Part shown: piece by piece, positions 1-10,852 of the stretch
How positions within the stretch are numbered: the first letter of the stretch is position 1
How the letters are laid out: every line of letters begins with the position of its first letter
NCBI GenBank assembly: GCA_030220185.1
Contig: JASPKZ010010238.1
Location: 1,065,706-1,129,705 of the forward strand
DNA: 64,000 bases
From: Diploptera punctata
Taxonomy: Eukaryota > Arthropoda > Insecta > Blattodea > Blaberidae
Direction of reading: 5' to 3'
Translations under genes and position numbers: made by a program
The notes under the pieces: model-generated
What the model was told of the DNA's origin: nothing
What the model saw: the letters and a program-made list of their open reading frames with translations, nothing else
Database searches by the model: none

Positions 1-1075
1 GTTCTTCCAGATTAATGGAAAGAATCGATTATCGTACCAATTTATAAAAAGGAGATAAAACTGATTGCAACAACTACAGGGGCATTACTTTCAACTTCGT
101 ACACAATTCTAACAAATATATTAGTAAGCAGACTTACTCCCTATATTGATGACATTCTAGGAGATCATCAATGTGCATTTAGAAGAAACAGGTCTACAAC
201 AGATCAGATTTTTAGTATAAGACCAAATCTTAGAAAAGAAATGGGAATATCAACTATATGTAGACGTCATAAAAGCATATGATTCAATTAAGAGGGAGAA
301 GTTATATATCCTCTGGACTTCGGAATTCCTAAAAAGTTAGATTTATACGAATGTGTCTAAATGACACAAAGAGTAGGGTGCGTGTAGGCAAACAATTTTC
401 GGACACTTTTGAAATCCAGAATGGGTTGAAGCAATGAGATGCACTATCTCCTCTCCTATTTAATTTTGTACTAGAGCATGCCATCAAATTTTTAGAGGAT
501 GAGGAAGGCCTACAACTCAATGGTATTAATAAGCTGTTAGTTTATGCTGATGACGTAAGGCCTAGTACTATTGGCCGATTGCGAGGAGATACTAAAGGAC
601 AACGCGCACACACTACTGAGTAACACTAAGGAATAAGGACTGGAAGTAAATATCAATAAAACTAAATATATGGTCACACGTAGAAATGCATTATATAATG
701 GAAGTGGACAGCTAATGACAAATGAGGGAAATTTTGAGGAACTGGCTGAATTCAAGTACCTGGGAACAATAATCACAAGTAGGAATGAGATGCACAAAGA
801 AATTAAACATAGGCTCAATTCTGGAAATGCGTGCTATTATGCATTGCAGAGACTCTTGGCGTCCGAACACCTTTCAAAATACGTTAAGCTGAAAATATAT
901 AAAACTATTATTCTACCAGTTATATTATATGGGTGCGAATCATGGACTCTTACTTCAAGGGAGGAAATGAGATTACGAGTTTTTGAGAATAAAGTTCTTA
1001 GGAAAATGTTTGGACCAAAGAGTGATGAATAGACAGGTGAATGGAGAAGGCTACATAACAATGAACTACATGGTC
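1..1075 (+). mobile_element. LINE-A copy 1, decayed non-LTR reverse transcriptase fragment
   Basis: This is the RT and post-RT part of a non-LTR retrotransposon family seen about a dozen times here (LINE-A). Readable pieces are VGKQFSDTFEIQNGLKQ followed by a stop and DALSPLLFN (about 380-470), a YADD-type block near 540, and an open stretch at 670-1032 containing EFKYLGTIIT and VILYGCESWTL. Stops and frameshifts break it. It lacks the usual C-terminal region and the (GTAA)n tail and stops abruptly at 1075, where TIR-M sequence begins. The upstream end is outside the window. Clade (RTE-like or related) is not certain. Confidence 0.85.
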
Positions 1076-1526
1076 TTTTTTACATTTTTTATAATTTTCA
1101 TAATTTTTAAAAAAATCCATCTATTCTACCTCATTCTGACTTACACAGAAAGTGGTAGATAGTGATTTTCGGGCATATTTTGCATCTGGAAAATCTCTCT
1201 TCTTGGTCCAACAGTAGTCAGCCAGCATATTAAAACTCCACTTGCCTTGGTACCTCTTTTCCATTGTGGAATTTTGCTGATGAAAACGCTCACCGTGCTC
1301 ATCAGAGGCAGCCCTTAAATACAGCTTGAATAAAATTGCTACATATAAGGTAAAGGTTCCTATGACAGGTCAAAGAGAATGCTAAAGTCAATTTAAAAAA
1401 GTAGCTGCTACAAAAAAAAACTGTGCCTGGTGGAAAAATTCTAACTACATATCTGAATTCCGTATGAAAAAATGCACTAGATTGACTAAAGTTTTCTTGT
1501 GAAGGAAACCTTGTCGACCAGTGTTA
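1076..1526 (-). mobile_element. TIR-M element, copy 1 (one end), with conserved DEHGERFHQ ORF remnant
   Basis: On the minus strand 1195-1305 reads SDEHGERFHQ, then MEKRYQGKW and MLADYCWT, a protein block that I recall as a recurrent unnamed ORF in arthropod genomes. The right end, TTGTCGACCAGTGTTA at 1511-1526, matches the terminal inverted repeat that bounds the copy at 32612-34108, so I place the ORF remnant in a DNA-transposon-like element. The other end is missing because LINE-A abuts at 1076. Function of the protein is unknown; no catalytic motif was recognised. Confidence 0.6.
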
Positions 1527-2322
1527 CTAGATATTAGTTTCGTTATTATTCAGTTTGACCAGGTAATTAATTGTGTAGTGCATAGTATGTACTATTATTG
1601 TAATTTTTTATATTTAAATGTAACATATCGCTCATTTGCTGCAACAACGTCAGAACTCAAAAAATATAGTTTTTCAGGACAATCATTTAAAGGTTTGAAA
1701 TCCATATACCTTTGCCTGTATTTGTCATAAATATCTAATTACTATAGATAGATAGATGGAAAGCTCTGCGGCCATCACTTAAGTGTTGGCGGTGAGCGAT
1801 CCATTTTGGTCCTCCTTAATAGGTAGAACCCCGGGTTCCTGTAAAATACATTAGCCCCGGTTTAAATTTTGAATTCAAGTTTGAAGTTAATTAGCAGAGT
1901 GAAGTCGGAAGCGGACCTTTTGGTGTTCTATTCCAGCATTTGCTCTTTGGATTGAGGGAAACCGCTTAAAACCTCAATCGGAATAGTCGATCACGCGGGA
2001 TCTTGCCAAGTTTGGCTTTCGGATGACTCTACATTGGGAGGGCATCCAGGCTTCTCTTTATTTAAATATAATGTGCGTACTTTTCAGATTATTTCAATTA
2101 TTCATACAATTATGGTAACGTGCATTTTTTATTTTTTTATTAATCTTCAGTTGTTGTTGCTGTTCTATCTGCAGTTGTCAGGTGATGTCAATTTCTCTGG
2201 AACTGGTGGGATGAACCTGTAGCAGTAAGATTAGTTATTAGTTTTTAATTTGATGTATTAATATATGTTATTAATGCACATTATATGCCAATGTTGTAAT
2301 TATAATTGAATATTGTGTAATG

Positions 2323-2326
<4 letters not shown>
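1527..2326. other. No gene seen; mid-GC block with short inverted repeat
   Basis: Mostly AT-rich sequence without a supported gene. A (TAGA)n run lies near 1745. The more GC-rich part, about 1757-2051, looks like a piece of an interspersed repeat and contains attgagg (1951-1957) facing cctcaat (1972-1978). No second copy was found in the window. Confidence 0.5.
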
Positions 2327-2409
<83 letters not shown>

Positions 2410-2413
2410 TGTG
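2327..2413. repeat. (CT)n-(GT)n microsatellite
   Basis: About 65 bp of CT dinucleotides followed by about 22 bp of GT dinucleotides. The open frame across it is a by-product of the repeat. Confidence 0.97.
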
Positions 2414-2837
2414 CCGTATCAGCTTTCACCGGTCAAGTGTTGTCAAGGATCCATTTTGGACGCTTGTGTTTGTTATTGGCTGTTTCATAGGTTCCCAGCG
2501 ATGCCACGAGTGGATTATCATGGCCTTCACATGTATTATAAAATTTAAGAGCCATGCGTTTAATATACTCCTCGATTCAAATTACTATACAAACCCATTG
2601 TATACAATAACTTATGTCGTTCTTCTTGAATATAGAACTGAGTTCTGTCTTTCATGTAGTGACAATAACTCAAAATCGACAATTTTTGAGTTATGACGTT
2701 CTTGCAGCAAATGAGCGGTATGTTTGTCCTGGTGAGTGGAAGAGAAGGCCAGGATATATATATATATTCTCGCGACATCTAGTAATAATGGAGAATATAA
2801 TACATATATAAGAAAAATAAGTGTTTGAATTGGATTC

Positions 2838-2906
2838 GCCTGGTGGTGTAATGGATATCACACTGAGGTACAGACTCAGAGATCCGGGTTCGAATCCCGT
2901 CCAGGC
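2838..2906 (+). tRNA. tRNA-like gene, array unit 1
   Basis: Folds as a cloverleaf: 6-bp acceptor GCCTGG/CCAGGC, D arm GTGT-loop-TCAC (one T-T mismatch), 5-bp anticodon stem CTGAG/CTCAG with 7-nt loop GTACAGA, and T arm CCGGG-TTCGAAT-CCCGT. A box TGGTGTAATGG and B box GGTTCGAATCC are canonical, and a T5 run follows. The anticodon would be ACA (Cys codon UGU), which is not the normal tRNA-Cys, so this is more likely a tRNA-derived gene or pseudogene than a decoding tRNA. Confidence 0.6.
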
Positions 2907-3131
2907 ATTTATTTTTCTTGTCATACCATATTAAGCTTGCATTGCTCAATGTTAAATATTTAATTATAACATCGATAAAGCGTCACTGCTATAAAGTAAA
3001 AATGTTCTCTTTAATTTGTTTACTTGATAGTCAGCTACTAGATGGCAGTGAAGACCGAGTTTTCGCGACATCTAGTAATAATGGAGAATATAATACCATG
3101 TATAAGAAAAATAAGTGTTTGAATTGGATTC

Positions 3132-3200
3132 GCCTGGTGGTGTAATGTATATCACACTGAGGTACAGGCTCAGAGATCCGGGTTCGAATCCCGTCCAGGC
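3132..3200 (+). tRNA. tRNA-like gene, array unit 2
   Basis: Same fold as unit 1. The D loop carries a change (AATGTAT rather than AATGGAT) that damages the A box; the anticodon loop is GTACAGG. The B box is intact and a T-run terminator follows. Confidence 0.55.
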
Positions 3201-3421
3201 ATTTATTTTTCTTATCATACCATATTAAGCCTGCATTGCTCAATGTTAAATAATTTATAACATCGATAAAGCGTCACTGCTATAAAGTATAAAATGTTCT
3301 CTTTAATTTGTTTACTTGATAGTCAGCTACTAGATGGCAGTGAAGACCGAGTTCTCGCGACATCTAGTAATAATGGAGAATATAAACATATATAAGAAAA
3401 ATAAGTGTTTGAATTGGATTC

Positions 3422-3490
3422 GCCTGGTGGTGTAATGGATATCACACTGAGGTACAGACTCAGAGATCCGGGTTCGAATCCCGTCCAGGC
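3422..3490 (+). tRNA. tRNA-like gene, array unit 3
   Basis: Intact A and B boxes, anticodon loop GTACAGA, T-run terminator. Identical in fold to unit 1. Confidence 0.6.
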
Positions 3491-3714
3491 ATTTATTTTT
3501 CTTGTCATACCATATTAAGCTTGCATTGCTCAATGTTAAATATTTAATTATAACATCGATAAAGCGTCACTGCTATAAAGTAAAAATGTTCTCTTTAATT
3601 TGTTTACTTGATAGTCAGCTACTAGATGGCAGTGAAGACCGAGTTTTCGCGACATCTAGTAATAATGGAGAATATAATACATATATAAGAAAAATAAGTG
3701 TTTGAATTGGATTC

Positions 3715-3783
3715 GCCTGGTGGTGTAATGGATATCACACTGAGGTACAGGCTCAGAGATCCGGGTTCGAATCCCGTCCAGGC
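3715..3783 (+). tRNA. tRNA-like gene, array unit 4
   Basis: Intact A and B boxes, anticodon loop GTACAGG, T-run terminator. Confidence 0.6.
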
Positions 3784-4007
3784 ATTTATTTTTCTTATCA
3801 TGCCATATTAAGCTTGCATTGCTCAATGTTAAATATTTAATTATAACATCGATAAAGCGTCACTGCTATAAAGTAAAAATGTTCTCTTTAATTTGTTTAC
3901 TTGATAGTCAGCTACTAGATGGCAGTGAAGACCGAGTTTTCGCGACATCTAGTAATAATGGAGAATATAATACATATATAAGAAAAATAAGTGTTTGAAT
4001 TGGATTC

Positions 4008-4076
4008 GCCTGGTGGTGTAATGGATATCACACTGAGGTACAGACTCAGAGATCCGGATTCGAATCCCGTCCAGGC
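4008..4076 (+). tRNA. tRNA-like gene, array unit 5
   Basis: As the others, but the B box is GGATTCGAATCC (T-stem G to A), which weakens both the T stem and TFIIIC recognition. Anticodon loop GTACAGA. Confidence 0.55.
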
Positions 4077-4300
4077 ATTTATTTTTCTTATCATACCATA
4101 TTAAGCTTGCATTGCTCAATGTTAAATATTTAATTATAACATCGATAAAGCGTCACTGCTATAAAGTAAAAATGTTCTCTTTAATTTGTTTACTTGATAG
4201 TCAGCTACTAGATGGCAGTGAAGACCGAGTTTTCGCGACATCTAGTAATAATGGAGAATATAATACATATATAAGAAAAATAAGTGTTTGAATTGGATTC

Positions 4301-4369
4301 GCCTGGTGGTGTAATGGATATCACACTGAGGTACAGGCTCAGAGATCCGGGTTCGAATCCCGTCCAGGC
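4301..4369 (+). tRNA. tRNA-like gene, array unit 6 (last)
   Basis: Intact A and B boxes, loop GTACAGG, T-run terminator at about 4375-4379. The downstream body of this unit is missing: it stops at the (TA)n run from 4391. Confidence 0.6.
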
Positions 4370-4413
4370 ATTTATTTTTCTTATCATACCATATATATAT
4401 ATATATATATATT

Positions 4414-5556
4414 CTATTATATTTTAACATTCCGTGAATATTCATAATGTTAACTGAAGGGATGTTCACTTTTCAGTACACCTGTGTAGAACTTAACCCG
4501 CATTCAAAGACTGAGAACGATATATCAAGTGGTTTGTTGTTGGCCAGTCCCATACATTAGGAGAGGGTAGCTGGTATGCAACTGAATAGGTGTTGGTTTG
4601 GGAATTCCGTAGTTTATGCGATAAAGGAGCGGGGGTTGTATGATACTCCAGAGGAAACAAAATGGTCGCCATGGATTACCAATATGTAGGACTCTCAACC
4701 TGTGTTACGTCAGCTCTGAGACTTTTTTAATGCACTGAGAAACAATAAATAGGCCAACAGATTCCAACTTCACCAGCTTTGAACCCAGTGAAACTTAGAT
4801 GCTTCTCCCATAGTTCCAATAGAAATAATTAGGGCAAGGCATTTAATGACCTATAAATTGGTAAAAAATGCATTTATGACCTAAAAATGCAAAAATGACC
4901 GATAAAATAAAAAAGTAAAAAAATAAATATGAAGAATTACAATAAAAGTACTATTTATTAGATTAAGTACTCACTTGATTACTGAATTACATAAAATTTA
5001 ACTCAAAATCAAAATGTTAAAAGAAAAGTACTTAAAAAATACATATTACAGTGTCTTTTATTTCAGAAAATCAATTTCAATTACACAGTGCACTTTTACA
5101 GCAATTTTGAATTGCAGTTAACAATCAGAATAAGGGTAGAAGCTAGCATAAGCTCTAAGAAATTGAACAAAATTCCTAGAAGTGGGCAAGAGCATTATGC
5201 ACATAACTTAAAAAATTAGGGGTAGTAGGTAGCAAAACAAATACTTAATTCCAAGAAATTGTATTGACAACGAAAAATACTGAATTATAATAAAAATATT
5301 AAATCAAATACAAATAATGTCAGAGCCTTCTGGAAAAGTGTAAAAAATGCTCAAAATGACCTAAAAATTGCCAAAAAATTACCTATTCCTAAGAAAGTTA
5401 AGAAAATGCAAAAAAATCCTAATGAATTGCTTTTATTTAATCCGTTTTTTAATGCCGTACATTTTCATATATGCAAGCAATGTTTCAACCTTCATAAGAA
5501 AAAGATGTAAAATCATTAATTGTTTTGCCCTAGAAATAATGCTACATTTTTTGTGG
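4414..5556. other. No gene seen; AT-rich with repeated 'aatgacctaaaaa' motif
   Basis: No supported coding sequence. Short related blocks (aatgacctaaaaatgc type) occur at about 4845-4905 and 5340-5385, the second a loose echo of the first, so the segment between may be a small transposon. No clear terminal repeats were established. Confidence 0.4.
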
Positions 5557-5745
5557 TCCACCGCTGTGGTCTCGAGGTAGCGTGCTGCCTTATCACGGAA
5601 CGGGCCCGGGTTCGATCCCCCGTCGTGACAAGTTTCCTGGGTGAGGTATTTTCGGATTTTCTTTCCTCACCTGTAAGATAAATGTCAGGAGTCTTTAATG
5701 CCCAAACGGTCCCCGAACACCATCTGGTTATCATTATCATCAATA
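5557..5745 (+). mobile_element. SINE-1 copy 1 (tRNA-derived head)
   Basis: Begins TCCACCGCTGTGGTCTCGAG, has a B-box-like GGGTTCGATCCCC about 50 bp in, then a body with TCCTGGGTGAG, CCTCACCTGTAAGA and ACGGTCCCCGAA. Three other copies are at 21913, 41473 and 50223. Expected Pol III transcription and LINE-dependent mobility are family knowledge, not visible here. Confidence 0.8.
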
Positions 5746-6123
5746 TCATATTCGCCTAATTACAAAAATAAATACACATAGTGCAAAAAATAGTGTACAA
5801 GACTCATGTGGGCAACATATAACGGAGTCTCGGAAATTAAAAAAAAAAAAAAAAAAACTCGGCGCAAGCTCCTCGTTATTTTAAACTTTCCCTCAATCCG
5901 TATCAAGCGTTTATCACACTCATATCGCAATATACTATTAAATAGTCGGATTTCCCTCCATCCCTAATAAGGTTTGATATTAATCTAGTATATATTTCAC
6001 TTATATTTGCTTTCATATCGATTTACTGGAATAAAATTTTCTTACTTGTAGTCCTCACAACTTCTTTGTTATGTATCATACCATTTGTTGCTTATATATT
6101 ACAGATCTTCTATGCAAACTCTT

Positions 6124-6259
6124 AAGCGGTCCATACACGATCAATATATACTTCAATATATTGCACAATAATTGACATTGTACAATGATATTGAGCGTCT
6201 TTAGATCACAGTGAAAGATTGCGCAATATATTGAGTCAATCAAAAAACAATTTGATTTG

Positions 6260-6300
<41 letters not shown>

Positions 6301-6952
6301 GACAATCACGGATTAAGCCCATGTGGCTTGTTCCTGTCTCATAGATTCTCATTCAAAAGTTGTATCCATCTCTTCTTCGGTCTACCAACATTCCTGCGTC
6401 CATTTGGTTTATATTTAAGTATAATTTTGGGAATGCGATCATCTTCCATTCTTTGAACATGTTCTTTCCATTTTCTTTCTAGATTCTTTTATTCTATCTA
6501 AGAGTTTAAAGATATTTAGCTCATTTCTAATATCTTCACTTCTTCTTTTATCTAGAAGTTTGCAACCAGTCACACTTCTCAGAAATCCCATTTCAGCTGC
6601 TTCTATGATCTTCTCTTCTCTTTTAGTTAAAACCCAAAATTCACTACCATACAATAGTAAGGGGGCTGCCACTACTTTATAAAATTTTAGTTTTATCTGT
6701 TTTCTTGTGCTTTTAAGTATCCTTTTGATTGTTCAATCTAGTAAATATTGCGTCGTCTGTTGGCAATATTGTGCAATGCTAGTTCAGTTCTGTGTTAACA
6801 GTGTTGGAATAAACATGTTGACTGCACAGGTATCATCGGCGAACTAATTTATTGAGTAATAATATTACACCGTGTGGGTTGGCCAAGTAATACTATTGTA
6901 CAAAATATTGTGATATATATTGACATAAATATTGATCGTGTAGGGGCCGCTT
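6124..6952. mobile_element. MITE-1 copy 1, split by LINE-E
   Basis: Ends are inverted: AAGCGGTCCATACACGATCA at the left and TGATCGTGTAGGGGCCGCTT at the right. The body is full of CAATATATTG and GCAATATTG motifs. Flanking TTA/TTTA suggests a short TTA-type target site (PIF/Harbinger-like), but this is weak. It carries no ORF and is interrupted by LINE-E at about 6265-6735. Confidence 0.75.
6265..6735 (-). mobile_element. LINE-E copy 1, 3' end
   Basis: Minus-strand frame 6439-6672 includes LLLYGSEFWVLTKREE, AAEMGFLRSVTG and DKRRSEDIRNELNIF, the post-RT region of a non-LTR element, related to 36990-37435 and 54425-54860. The 3' tail is the (GAT)n run seen here as (ATC)n at 6268-6300. 'attgttca' occurs on both sides and is a likely target-site duplication within MITE-1. 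Confidence 0.8.
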
Positions 6953-7290
6953 TACGTCAATATATTGCACAATATTCTTTACAATAGTATTACTTGGGCA
7001 ACTCACATACGGTGCAATATTATTGCTCAATATATTAGTTCGTGGTGATAATTGTGCAGTCAAAATGTGGAATAATAAAAGACAGAACACAAAACTGAAC
7101 TAGTATTGCGCAATACTGCCAACAGACGAAACAATATTTACTAGATTGCACAATAAAAATCAAATTGCTTTTGATTGACCCAATATATTGCGCAATCTTT
7201 CAATGTGATCTTCAGGGGCTCAATATTATTGTACAATTTCGATTATTGTGCAATATATTGACGTAAATATTGATCGTGTAGGGGCCGCTT
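6953..7290. mobile_element. MITE-1 copy 2
   Basis: Second copy, in inverted orientation relative to copy 1 and sharing the junction with its right end. Its left end is trimmed (starts ACGTCAATATATTGCACAA) and its right end is TGATCGTGTAGGGGCCGCTT at 7271-7290. No ORF. Confidence 0.7.
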
Positions 7291-7303
7291 AAAAGATTGC
7301 TCA

Positions 7304-7344
<41 letters not shown>

Positions 7345-7805
7345 GCTTTATTTTACCTGGCAGAGTTAAGGCCTTAAGGCCTTGTCTGCCACTCAACCAG
7401 GTTATAAAAATACAAAAAAATAGTCTTACATCTAAATTACAATATACATAAACGATTACATGTTATAAATACAATACAATTAATATTTATAATGTATTTT
7501 GATTTACTCTAGATTTAACGAATTAATTATATAATATGTACAAGATATATTGAGTCAATCAAAAACAGTTTGATTTTTATTGTGCAATCTATTAAATATT
7601 GCGTCATCTATTGGCAATATTGCGCAATACTATTTCAGTTCTGTGTTCTGTCTTCTTATTATTCCACATGTTGGCTGCACAAGTGTCATCCGCGAACTAA
7701 TTTATTGAGCAATAATATTGCACCGTGTGGGTTGGCCAAGCTATACTATTTTACCAAATAGGGTGCAATATATTGACGTAAAAATTGATCGTGTAGGGGC
7801 CGCTT
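7291..7805. mobile_element. MITE-1 copy 3, split by LINE-G
   Basis: Starts AAAAGATTGCTCAATATA and ends ATTGATCGTGTAGGGGCCGC; matches copy 1 from 'ttgagtcaatcaaaaa' onward. LINE-G 3' sequence occupies 7303-7548. Confidence 0.7.
7303..7548 (-). mobile_element. LINE-G copy 1, 3' untranslated end
   Basis: 3' end of a CR1/L2-like LINE in minus orientation: (AAT)n at the left is the tail, then TTTACCTGGCAGAGTTAAGG and AAGGCCTTGTCTGCC. The same end occurs at 34148, 34404 and 47113, where the last is joined to coding sequence. Confidence 0.8.
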
Positions 7806-8399
7806 TAGAATGCACGGTGAAATTATATTAATCTGTATTTAACGATAAAATTTATTTGAACTAAACATATCTTCTTCTGCTACTTAAACATTTCTCATAT
7901 TACCTTTTGATCATTTCCCTGGCATTTGATATGAAAACAGTATAAATTAAAGGAATATAGTCAATGTACGGAGTATTATTTACACAGTTTTATATAACGT
8001 AAAATGAACGGTCATGTAGTCACATCGTTTGATTCAGAGTGTCTTTAGTTACAGAGCACTTTTATAGCCTTTGATCTTCTCGTCTTTCTCTTTAGCCAGA
8101 AGACGAATCAGAAAGTTAAGCTAAAAGCCCACCTGGTCACTGTGATAATGTGAAACCAAGGATACAATCTCATCCCCTTAATTCCATGGTAGAGACTTAT
8201 TTGCACAAACAACATTTTCATGATTAACATAACCTCTGGTATATCGTATTATAAAGGTAAGAAAATATTCCATTGCACGATATTAATCTAACATACGAAT
8301 ATTTGTACAAAAGCGGTTACATGTTTCAGTTTTCCCATCAGATAAAAATAATTTTAACCTGTATCATTAAACTGCTTTCGAAATTGGTGTAATATCTAC
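7806..8399. other. No gene seen
   Basis: AT-rich sequence without recognisable coding, RNA or repeat features. Confidence 0.5.
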
Positions 8400-8610
8400 G
8401 ATTCTTAACAAGGACTCGAAGAGAAAGAAAAGTATGTAGCCATATAGTCGACTTTACCCCTGGGAATTTTCAAAGTATTCGTTCTATAAGAGACTGAACG
8501 AACGCTAGGACCAGTCTGAATATCAAAGAGCGAAAAATATTCCGTCGTCCAGAATCGAACCAAGGGACGTCCATACATTTTCAGACGCCTTCTCATCTGA
8601 GCTAGATGTT
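8400..8610 (-). mobile_element. SINE-5, tRNA-derived
   Basis: Reading the minus strand, the head near 8608 has an A-box-like TAGCTCAGATGAG and about 40 bp later a B-box-like GGTTCGATTCT, followed by about 130 bp of body. Only one copy was seen, so this is a single-copy tRNA-like repeat call and may instead be a tRNA pseudogene. Confidence 0.5.
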
Positions 8611-9249
8611 ACACTTTGAATGACCTAGATCTATATAATATACAACATAGATGTGGGTACTTCGCTATATATTTCCTTTGGGAGAAGAATTGTGAAAATC
8701 AAAACTTGATTGAATGAAAACTAAATTATAATTGTAAATTTATAATCGAAGTGTGAGTTTTGACGAAATTATAAACATTTAAATAAAATACGATATTCCC
8801 TTAAGTTATAAAGAAAATTATGACGAATGTCAAAAAATGATCATTATTTTTTACAGATATAATTTATCGTGCAAAACTTGGTTTTACAATATTTCATAAC
8901 TTAATGCCTCACGTACACATGGTACAAGTGTGAAGATAGTCCCATCCGGTTCTTTCTGTGAGTGGTGTTTAAGTCGAGACATATTCTGTAAAAATATGTA
9001 AAAATATGAATCTTTAAATTCTACTTTCGTCTCAAAAAATCTTCAGCTGTAGCCTATGCAGTGGTTGAGAACGTCCATGGAGATTTTCTTCTCCCCCATA
9101 GGATATCTCGTAGATGGCATTAATTGTTTTGAAAAGGGAGACAATCAGTTTCAAAAGAAGGAGGACCCAGCCCTCCTTACTGCTTTTACGGAAGAAAATA
9201 TCAAAATAGCTTTTGTTATAATGAGAGAGGATAAACGAGCAACCTTATG
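8611..9249. other. No gene seen
   Basis: AT-rich. A 64-codon frame at 9056-9250 has no recognisable domain and is not supported as a gene. Confidence 0.45.
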
Positions 9250-10285
9250 AATAGAATAGATTTATTTAGCCTGGTGGAGTTAAGGCAATATGGCCCTCTC
9301 TTCCACTCACCAGGACAAACATATGTTACATATAAATACAAAAAAATACAATAATAGTCATACTAAACAATTAATTATCTGTCAAATTGAATAATAATGA
9401 AAATAATGTCTAATAATACAATAGAATTAAATACAATTAAAATTAAATTAATGATAGAATGAATACAGAAAGGAATAACAGCTCGAATTACTACACATAA
9501 AAGAAAAGAAAGAAAGAATACAAAGAAAGTAATAAACTATAATGAATTAATCAATCGCTTATTACACAAGGCATTAGCTAAATATATTAACAAATCTTAA
9601 AATTATTTTTATTAAATAATGAAAACACAAATTATTATTTTTTTAAAAAGTAATATTAGCCCTCAGGGGTCCTCATCTAGGGGATATGTGGATGGCGACC
9701 ACAAGGTGCCCAAGCTGTGCAAAACATTTCTTCCACTTACTTGTGTTTTGCACTCTTTTAACTTTACTATCTAACCTCTCTTGGTTAACTCTTGTTTTTT
9801 CGACCCCGACGCTATTAGGGCATCCGAGGGCTAGGGAGTCTTTCCTTTCTTCCATTTCTTCTTTCCTTTATTTTCTTTCCTTCTCCAGAAAAGCCTGACC
9901 AGAGGCTATAAGATGGTAGCCCATCACTGGTCTAGCCTTCCTTTGGCCAGCAACCAATCGAAGGGACTATTATTATGCTTTCAAGTCTTATACGAGAATT
10001 TCCCATACGGGAAAATTTTCTATAGGATCGTAACAGGCCTTGGCCTAATACTTGGAAGGAAGAAGAAGAAGAAAAAGTAATATTAGTGAGTTGTTTCTGT
10101 TAGTAATTTTATTTTCAATTTGTTTCTGAAAGATTGTAAAGTTTGGTAGTCTCTGACATAGGGTGGAAGGGAATTCCATGTTCTAGCAAGAAAAATTGTA
10201 AAAGATTTCGAATAATAGGTAGTGTGATGAGGAGGGATATAAAGGACACTGTGCTCAAGGGATCGGGTATCTAATTTATGTGTAA
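9250..10285 (-). mobile_element. LINE-H copy 1 (CR1-like 3' end), split by a DT element
   Basis: Left end TTTATTTAGCCTGGTGGAGTT is the 3' end; the minus strand at 10085-10250 reads RTWNSLPPYVRDYQTLQSF then NKLKIKLL, the C-terminal signature of CR1/Jockey-type reverse transcriptases. A second copy is at 49904-50700. The element is interrupted by 9659-10071 between copies of 'aaaagtaatatta'. Confidence 0.75.
9659..10071 (+). mobile_element. DT element copy 1 (short retroposon with LINE-D tail)
   Basis: Begins CCCTCAGGGGTCCTCATCTA and ends CCTTGGCCTAATACTTGGAA plus (GAA)n. Flanked by the duplication aaaaagtaatatta (9645-9658 and 10072-10085), so it inserted into LINE-H by target-primed reverse transcription. 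Its last 55 bp (TTTTCTATAGGATCGTAACA onward) match the 3' end of LINE-D at 51297-51360. No tRNA head was seen; it may be an internally deleted LINE-D. Confidence 0.8.
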
Positions 10286-10299
10286 CAGAGGGTCATGCA

Positions 10300-10400
10300 A
10301 AATTCAAAGTGAAATTCGTCTCCCACCCTCCCCATAGTTCGGATTTAGCTCCATAAGATTTTTTAATTCTTGCAAAAACCAAAGTAAAGTATGTCCCTCA
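10300..10400 (+). pseudogene. mariner-type transposase remnant
   Basis: 10318-10383 translates as VSHPPHSSDLAP, a stop, DFLILAKTK. This matches the well-known mariner block HPPYSPDLAPSDF around a catalytic aspartate. Only about 30 codons are recognisable and a stop sits inside; no terminal repeats were found. Confidence 0.6.
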
Positions 10401-10852
10401 CTTCGTATAGTCTGGATTTGGGTCGGTATATCTATTATCTAACCTGAAAAGCTAGCAAAATAAATAGGTTGCGTGAGTCAAATGAAGTACATTTAGAACA
10501 ATTCGGTAACATCAGGCGGGAAACCGCTAGGTTATTTAAGATGAAAAAGGGAGAATATTGGAGATACATGGTTAATGATCTTGAAATTGCTGCAAAAAAT
10601 ATAAAGATCAGAGAATTATATCAGTGAATTAGGATAGAGAAATACGAGCTTCAGACAGGATAAAACATAATTATGAATGAAAAATAGGGATATGATTGCG
10701 AATGCCAGGAATGTATCAAATATATGGAAAAATTACTTTAAGCAGCTATTGAATGTACAAGCAGAACATGCTATTGAATAACATTATTTACAGACAGCAG
10801 AAATATTATACACAAAACCAAGTGCATTAGAGTCGAAATGGCGATAGAAAAT
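10401..10852. other. No gene seen
   Basis: AT-rich, possibly more decayed transposon, but nothing specific. Confidence 0.4.

Larger units (their letters stand above)
2768..4391 (+). repeat. Tandem array: six units of about 293 bp, each with a tRNA-like gene
   Basis: The tRNA-like starts at 2838, 3132, 3422, 3715, 4008 and 4301 give spacings of 294, 290, 293, 293 and 293 bp. Each unit has the tRNA-like gene, a T-rich Pol III stop (TTTATTTTTC), then about 220 bp that includes CTACTAGATGGCAG and, near -40 of the next gene, a TATATAAG-like box. Units differ at only a few bases. The first begins within 'tctcgcgacatctag' and the last ends in 'catacc'; (TA)n runs border the array on both sides (2754-2767, 4391-4413). 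It could be a Pol III gene cluster, a tRNA-bearing satellite or tandem SINEs. Confidence 0.95.

Noticed and set aside
2313..2696. 127-codon frame with Leu-Ser repeat N-terminus
   Set aside because: N-terminus is the (CT)n microsatellite; no recognisable domain follows.
2560..4469. Frames repeated through the tRNA-like array (e.g. KNKCLDGIRTRISE)
   Set aside because: They are translations of the tRNA-like units, open by coincidence.
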